NCBI GenBank assembly: GCA_938045815.1
Contig: CALIBI010000016.1
Location: 1-37,632 of the forward strand
DNA from: an uncultured Sulfolobales archaeon
GTDB taxonomy: Archaea > Thermoproteota > Thermoprotei_A > Sulfolobales > NBVN01
Direction of reading: 5' to 3'
DNA length: 37,632 nt
The notes beneath the pieces are model-generated. The model saw nothing but the letters and a program-made list of their open reading frames with translations. It was not told the origin of the DNA and did not search any database. A program made the translations under genes and the position numbers. Positions 34,100 through 37,632 of this stretch are shown piece after piece (position 1 is the stretch's first letter; each line of letters opens with the position of its first letter).

Positions 34100-34126
34100 A
34101 GTGGTTAGTATCAAATACTAACCGCT
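34100..34126 (-). other. Stable hairpin at the gatE stop codon
   Basis: Twelve-base arms (AGTGGTTAGTAT and ATACTAACCGCT, one G-T pair) with a three-base loop CAA overlap the end of gatE. It may be a transcript-end or processing structure. There is no T run directly after it on the minus strand, so a bacterial-type terminator is not supported. Confidence 0.55.
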
Positions 34127-36047
34127 ATGAAACCTGTATCCCAAGCACTTCTTTGAGTTTGTTCTTCACTGTTTCAGCTACTATTTTCCCGTCAACTTTG
34201 CCTCTTACTTTCTTCATTATTTCGCTCATCACTATGTTGAAAGCTTTCTCCTTTTTTATTAGTAGTGTTTCTTTTAGGTTTGCTATGACTTCATTAATTA
34301 GTTCTTCCAGCTCCTTGATTCCTATTCCTGTGTATTTCTTTATGAGTTCTTCTAAACTAGTTTCTCCTCTTCTGATGGAATATTCTCTCAGTATTTCTGG
34401 TATTGCATCCTTACTTAACACGTTTTCACCAACCTTACTAAGAATAGTTTTCAGGACTTGATCATCCACCACACTCACGTCAAGTCCTTCTGACTTAAGA
34501 CTCTTTAGGTGTATCATTAACGTCGTGGCTATTATGTGTGGCTGAATTTTATCACCTAACTCCTCAACGAGATTCAAGTATGTGTGGATGAGTGGGTCTC
34601 TGATTAGTTGTTCAGCGAGAGTTTTCGTGAGTTTGTGTTCTCTTACTAGCTTTGTTAGCAGTTCTTCTGGTGTGGGTGGCTTAAGTCGCTCAGCTTCTCT
34701 AAGTAGTTCTTGAGTGATCGGGATTGGTCTAATATCTGTTTCTGGATACATCCTCATCGCTCCTGGTTGTGGTCTCATATACTTGGTGGTGCCGTCAGGG
34801 TTCGCGGCACGTGTTTCTTTAGGTATACCGATTAAGGAGTGTCGAGCTCGATCCACAACTGCTTTAAGAGCTCTTTCAGCTGATTCAGCGTCGCTAATTA
34901 CTAAGACGTACGCATCCCTCTCCTTATCTAGCGATAAGGAACTAAAGATAGCGTTCTTCTCTTCTTCTGAAATCCCGTAAGACGGTAACTCGTCACTATG
35001 TATTATACCGCCCACACCACCCCAGGCTTTCGCGTAATCAGAAAGCTCTGTACCGAATCTCCTACCAGGCATTAATTCTTTCTTTAGTAACCCGCTAAAA
35101 CCTTTTAGAGGGGTTGCGTAAATTTTGAGACCTTTACTCAGTGATGAAGAAATCAACTTGCTCTTACTATTTAAGAAAACATTAGTTACGTCAATTATCA
35201 GGTACGGTAAGTCGTCATCACGAACTCCTCTCTTAATCAGTTCATCTCTTATCTCAAGAAGTTTTAGTTGCCTTGAAACCTCGTATTCTATGACTTTAGG
35301 TATTAGCTCGAGCTTCCCAACACCCTTCACCTCAGTCCTAGTACCTCCCTCTATAGATATGTTGAGGTCTTGCCTGATAGTGCCTATCCCTCTCTTGACC
35401 TTGCCGCTCAGCCTCAGCAACAACCCTATCTTGAAAGCAACTCTCATCGCTTGTTCAGGACTCTTTATATCGGGCCCCGTAGCTATCTCGATGAGAGGTA
35501 TGCCGAGCCTATCTAAATTATACTTAACGTAACCTCTCCCCTCATCAACTTTCCTGGCAGCGTCTTCCTCTAAACACACGGTTTGTATTCTTATTAGTCC
35601 ATCCTCGTCTGTTAGGTAGCCTCCCACAGCAACTATAGCTGTTCTTTGAAATCCCGTAGTGTTTGATCCGTCAACAACGATCTTCCTCATAACTTCTATC
35701 TCGTCAACTGGTGTGGAATTCAGAGCTTTAGCTATAGCTAAGGTTATTAAGACTGCCTCCCTATTCAGCTCGTGAGGAGGCTCCTCATCCAGTTCTACCA
35801 AGCATACGTGATCTTCAGGTACCTCATAAATTATGCTCCTCCCCTTCATGACCTCATACTGAGCTGCAGGATCTACTTCTCCAACTTCACTCTTAGTAAC
35901 TCTTAAGAACCTCCTAACTTCTCTTCTCGGAATCTCATCACTAGCTAGCTCGGTAGGACATGAACAGAAAAGCTTCTCTCTAGTAGCTAGCTGCTGATGT
36001 ATCTCAATACCTACCCTCAGACCTACTGATGAGTAATCAATGCTCAT
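34125..36047 (-). CDS. gatE: Glutamyl-tRNA(Gln) amidotransferase subunit E
   Basis: Archaea-specific tRNA-binding and kinase subunit that, with GatD, turns Glu-tRNA(Gln) into Gln-tRNA(Gln). The GatB-like cradle begins VGLRVGIEIHQQL and includes FCSCPTEL, VMRKIVVDGSNTTGFQRT, CLEEDAAR, YNLDRLGIPLIEIATGPDI, and the TIRQDLNISIEGG/RTEVKGVGKL segment. An AspRS-type insertion follows near the middle, then AANPDGTTKYMRPQPGAMRMYPETDI. The C-terminal YqeY-like tail runs to the stop (VMSEIMKKVRGKVDGK). ATG 36047 (MSIDYSSVGL) overlaps gatD by 11 bp; the longer frame to 36095 is unlikely to be used. About 640 residues. Confidence 0.97.
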   Translation of the reverse strand: MSIDYSSVGLRVGIEIHQQLATREKLFCSCPTELASDEIPRREVRRFLRVTKSEVGEVDPAAQYEVMKGRSIIYEVPEDHVCLVELDEEPPHELNREAVLITLAIAKALNSTPVDEIEVMRKIVVDGSNTTGFQRTAIVAVGGYLTDEDGLIRIQTVCLEEDAARKVDEGRGYVKYNLDRLGIPLIEIATGPDIKSPEQAMRVAFKIGLLLRLSGKVKRGIGTIRQDLNISIEGGTRTEVKGVGKLELIPKVIEYEVSRQLKLLEIRDELIKRGVRDDDLPYLIIDVTNVFLNSKSKLISSSLSKGLKIYATPLKGFSGLLKKELMPGRRFGTELSDYAKAWGGVGGIIHSDELPSYGISEEEKNAIFSSLSLDKERDAYVLVISDAESAERALKAVVDRARHSLIGIPKETRAANPDGTTKYMRPQPGAMRMYPETDIRPIPITQELLREAERLKPPTPEELLTKLVREHKLTKTLAEQLIRDPLIHTYLNLVEELGDKIQPHIIATTLMIHLKSLKSEGLDVSVVDDQVLKTILSKVGENVLSKDAIPEILREYSIRRGETSLEELIKKYTGIGIKELEELINEVIANLKETLLIKKEKAFNIVMSEIMKKVRGKVDGKIVAETVKNKLKEVLGIQVS

Positions 36048-37353
36048 GAGACCACACCGGGAATAGTGAGTCTTTATGCACTGGATTATACTCATACGCT
36101 AAATTCTCGTGGAAGAGTTCAACATATTCTTTCCTATCAAGACCGGGGTAATTACCGAGTATCCAAGACAGCTTCACGTAAGCAACCTCACTCAAGATGT
36201 CGTGCCCCGGTATAGCTCCTGCTTTAAGAAGCTTCCTACCAGTACTATAGACACTCATATTAACCCTACCGAATATGGTTTGTGTTGTTATGACTGTGAT
36301 TACTCCTTCCTCAGTAGCTCTAGCAATACTGTCTACGCATGCGTTCCTCACATGACCTAATCCAGTCCCCTCAATAACTATAGCACCATACCTCCTATCA
36401 ACGAAGAAATCAATAATCCCGCAATCCATGCCCGGATAAAACTTCAGTAACGCTACCTTATCACTAAACCTACTCAAAACACTAAAGTCTTCTCTCTTGC
36501 TCCTCGCAATGAATCTCTGGTTGAGTAATCTGAACTTCATTTCTGGGAAGTCTATCCTAGCTAGTGGTGCATCATTTATTGATTGAAACGCGTCCCTCCT
36601 ACTCGAATGCATTTTCCTGACTTTAACCCCCCTATGAGCTAAGACATAGTTATCTGAGATTGTACCATGCATACATACTACCACCTCACCAAACGGAGCT
36701 TCCTTAAAGATCGCTAAGGAAGCTTTCATATTTAGAGCTGAGTCTGAGCTAGGTCTATCACTACTCCTCTGAGAACCTACTAAAACGACCGGCCCAGGCA
36801 GATTCCTTAAAGCAAAAGCTAGTGCTGAAGCTGTGTAAGTCATCGTGTCAGTTCCGTGAGCCACGAGAACGCCGTCAGCACCCGACTTAATCAGCTTCCC
36901 GACCTCACTACTCAGCTCAGCCCAGTATGCAGGCGTTAAGTCCTCACTAAATAATCTACTATACTCTACTACAGCAAGTTCCGATGCGTAATCAATAAAC
37001 TCAGGAACCGCCTCAAGAAGCTCAGTAGCAGTTATTGCTGGTCTGACCGCGCCAGTCTCATAATCAACCCTACTCACGATAGTCCCGCCAGTACTCAAGA
37101 ACGTGAGTTTGAGGTTACCGTTACCCTTAACAATACTGCTGGAGAGTTCAGACTCGTGAAACCTCACAACACCCTCACTCAAGACCTCTACCTCAGCATC
37201 ACTCACATCAACACCGATGTTGTATCCATTATCTAGCTTAATCACTAAGATCTTATCAGAACTAAACTCACTCTTAGGTAGAACCACACCCTCATAAACT
37301 AGAGAGCCCTTCTTAATCCTTACCCTATCTCCTACACTCACACGTGAAGCCAA
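36037..37353 (-). CDS. gatD: Glutamyl-tRNA(Gln) amidotransferase subunit D
   Basis: L-asparaginase-like subunit that releases ammonia from glutamine or asparagine and passes it to GatE. An N-terminal beta-barrel domain (VGDRVRIKKGSLVYEGVVLPKS) precedes the asparaginase fold at about residue 80. The two catalytic threonine sites are FLSTGGTIVSRVDY and VLVAHGTDTMTYTASALAFAL, with the lysine region VRKMHSSRRDAFQS and VIEGTGLGHV downstream. Start TTG 37353 has GAGGTG five bases upstream. A TATA-like sequence near 37395-37403 could start the gatDE transcript. Length is 438 residues, normal. Confidence 0.97.
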   Translation of the reverse strand: MASRVSVGDRVRIKKGSLVYEGVVLPKSEFSSDKILVIKLDNGYNIGVDVSDAEVEVLSEGVVRFHESELSSSIVKGNGNLKLTFLSTGGTIVSRVDYETGAVRPAITATELLEAVPEFIDYASELAVVEYSRLFSEDLTPAYWAELSSEVGKLIKSGADGVLVAHGTDTMTYTASALAFALRNLPGPVVLVGSQRSSDRPSSDSALNMKASLAIFKEAPFGEVVVCMHGTISDNYVLAHRGVKVRKMHSSRRDAFQSINDAPLARIDFPEMKFRLLNQRFIARSKREDFSVLSRFSDKVALLKFYPGMDCGIIDFFVDRRYGAIVIEGTGLGHVRNACVDSIARATEEGVITVITTQTIFGRVNMSVYSTGRKLLKAGAIPGHDILSEVAYVKLSWILGNYPGLDRKEYVELFHENLAYEYNPVHKDSLFPVWSHEH

Positions 37354-37394
37354 ACCAGCACCTCAATTAAGGAGCTTTAAAGAAGTAATTATTT

Positions 37395-37403
37395 CTTTAT
37401 ACC
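37395..37403 (-). promoter_or_regulatory. Possible TATA box of gatDE
   Basis: Minus-strand GGTATAAAG between rps30e and gatD predicts a start near 37373, with the GAGGTG site inside a short leader. CTTTAAAGC at 37375-37383 is an alternative. Confidence 0.4.
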
Positions 37404-37410
37404 TCAAAAA

Positions 37411-37614
37411 CTAAGCAGAAACCTTCCCCTTCCTAGGTACTGAAGAAGGAGGTACTACGGTAGGTACTGGGAGACCGGCCTCCTTCCTCTTCCTAATCCA
37501 GTACTCACGCCTATTCCTCTGTTTCGGCGGGAGATTCCTCTTAGGTTTCTTCTCTATTTTCGGTGTCTGACTCCTAACCTTACCAGCCTTGGTCATCGAA
37601 CCGTGTGTAGGCAT
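37411..37614 (-). CDS. rps30e: 30S ribosomal protein S30e
   Basis: Small basic ribosomal protein of archaea and eukaryotes, without the eukaryotic ubiquitin-like fusion. The N-terminus [20 protein letters not shown] is diagnostic and is followed by lysine/arginine-rich sequence with [20 protein letters not shown] 37614 gives 67 residues; a frame extending to 37629 adds MWVEG and is not needed. It lies 57 bp upstream of gatD on the same strand, but whether they share a transcript is unclear because a TATA-like box lies between them. Confidence 0.95.
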   Translation of the reverse strand: MPTHGSMTKAGKVRSQTPKIEKKPKRNLPPKQRNRREYWIRKRKEAGLPVPTVVPPSSVPRKGKVSA

Positions 37615-37632
37615 GCCCTCAACCCACATTAA

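Noticed and set aside
34075-34461. 128-codon + strand frame opposite the end of gatE
   Set aside because: Phenylalanine/serine/leucine-rich shadow of the lysine/glutamate-rich gatE tail.

Overview
The window is chromosomal DNA of a hyperthermophilic archaeon, most likely a crenarchaeon (Thermoprotei). The grounds are a reverse gyrase, a complete A-type ATP synthase operon, geranylgeranylglyceryl phosphate synthase, the bifunctional FBP aldolase/phosphatase, GatDE, Sec61 beta, Elf1, S30e, an archaeal CCA-adding enzyme, two tRNA genes with introns at position 37/38, and a C/D box sRNA. I cannot fix the genus from sequence alone.

Layout. 1-4.1 kb (+): the 3' part of a class III aminotransferase, a small winged-helix protein, an intron-containing tRNA-Pro (minus strand), thpR and cca overlapping by 8 bp, and a tandem Sm/Hfq-like protein. 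4.2-13.3 kb (-): a UPF0216 gene and the ATP synthase genes, transcribed H-I-K-E-C-F-A-B-D. 13.5-20.2 kb: a PIN/KH ATPase (+), then minus-strand genes for GGGP synthase, Elf1, a GT87-like membrane glycosyltransferase, an HTH/zinc-ribbon regulator, MscS, DUF432 and Sec61 beta. 20.2-21.3 kb: a small MazG gene, a probable replication origin, an unrecognised 89-residue gene and tRNA-Arg. 21.4-27.2 kb (-): triosephosphate isomerase, FBP aldolase/phosphatase and reverse gyrase. 27.3-33.1 kb (+): NAD(P)HX repair enzyme, CTP synthase and IorAB. 33.1-34.1 kb: a non-coding interval with a C/D box sRNA, one copy of a dispersed repeat, a decayed glutamine synthetase end and an intron-containing tRNA-Leu. 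34.1-37.6 kb (-): gatE, gatD and rps30e.

The most interesting feature is at 20531-20782. Two 30-bp sequences match in 29 positions as inverted copies and have the form of crenarchaeal origin recognition boxes (TTCCAGTGGAAAC core plus a G-rich tail). They flank 192 bp of about 16% GC. Base-composition skew reverses sharply across this element even though the genes on both sides lie on the + strand. No orc1/cdc6 gene is visible, so this would be an origin located away from its initiator gene.

Other notable points are a 94-bp repeat (one mismatch) present as inverted copies about 9.7 kb apart, one of them abutting the glutamine synthetase remnant; a reverse gyrase that appears to lack the N-terminal zinc finger; an ATPase K subunit carrying all the residues that bind Na+ in Enterococcus NtpK; and a duplicated Hfq-like protein.

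Functionally, the gene set covers energy conversion (ATP synthase), gluconeogenesis (TIM and FBP aldolase/phosphatase), archaeal lipid synthesis (GGGP synthase), tRNA maturation and charging (cca, thpR, gatDE), nucleotide synthesis and housekeeping (pyrG, MazG, NnrDE), peptide fermentation (IorAB), and genome topology and replication (reverse gyrase, origin).
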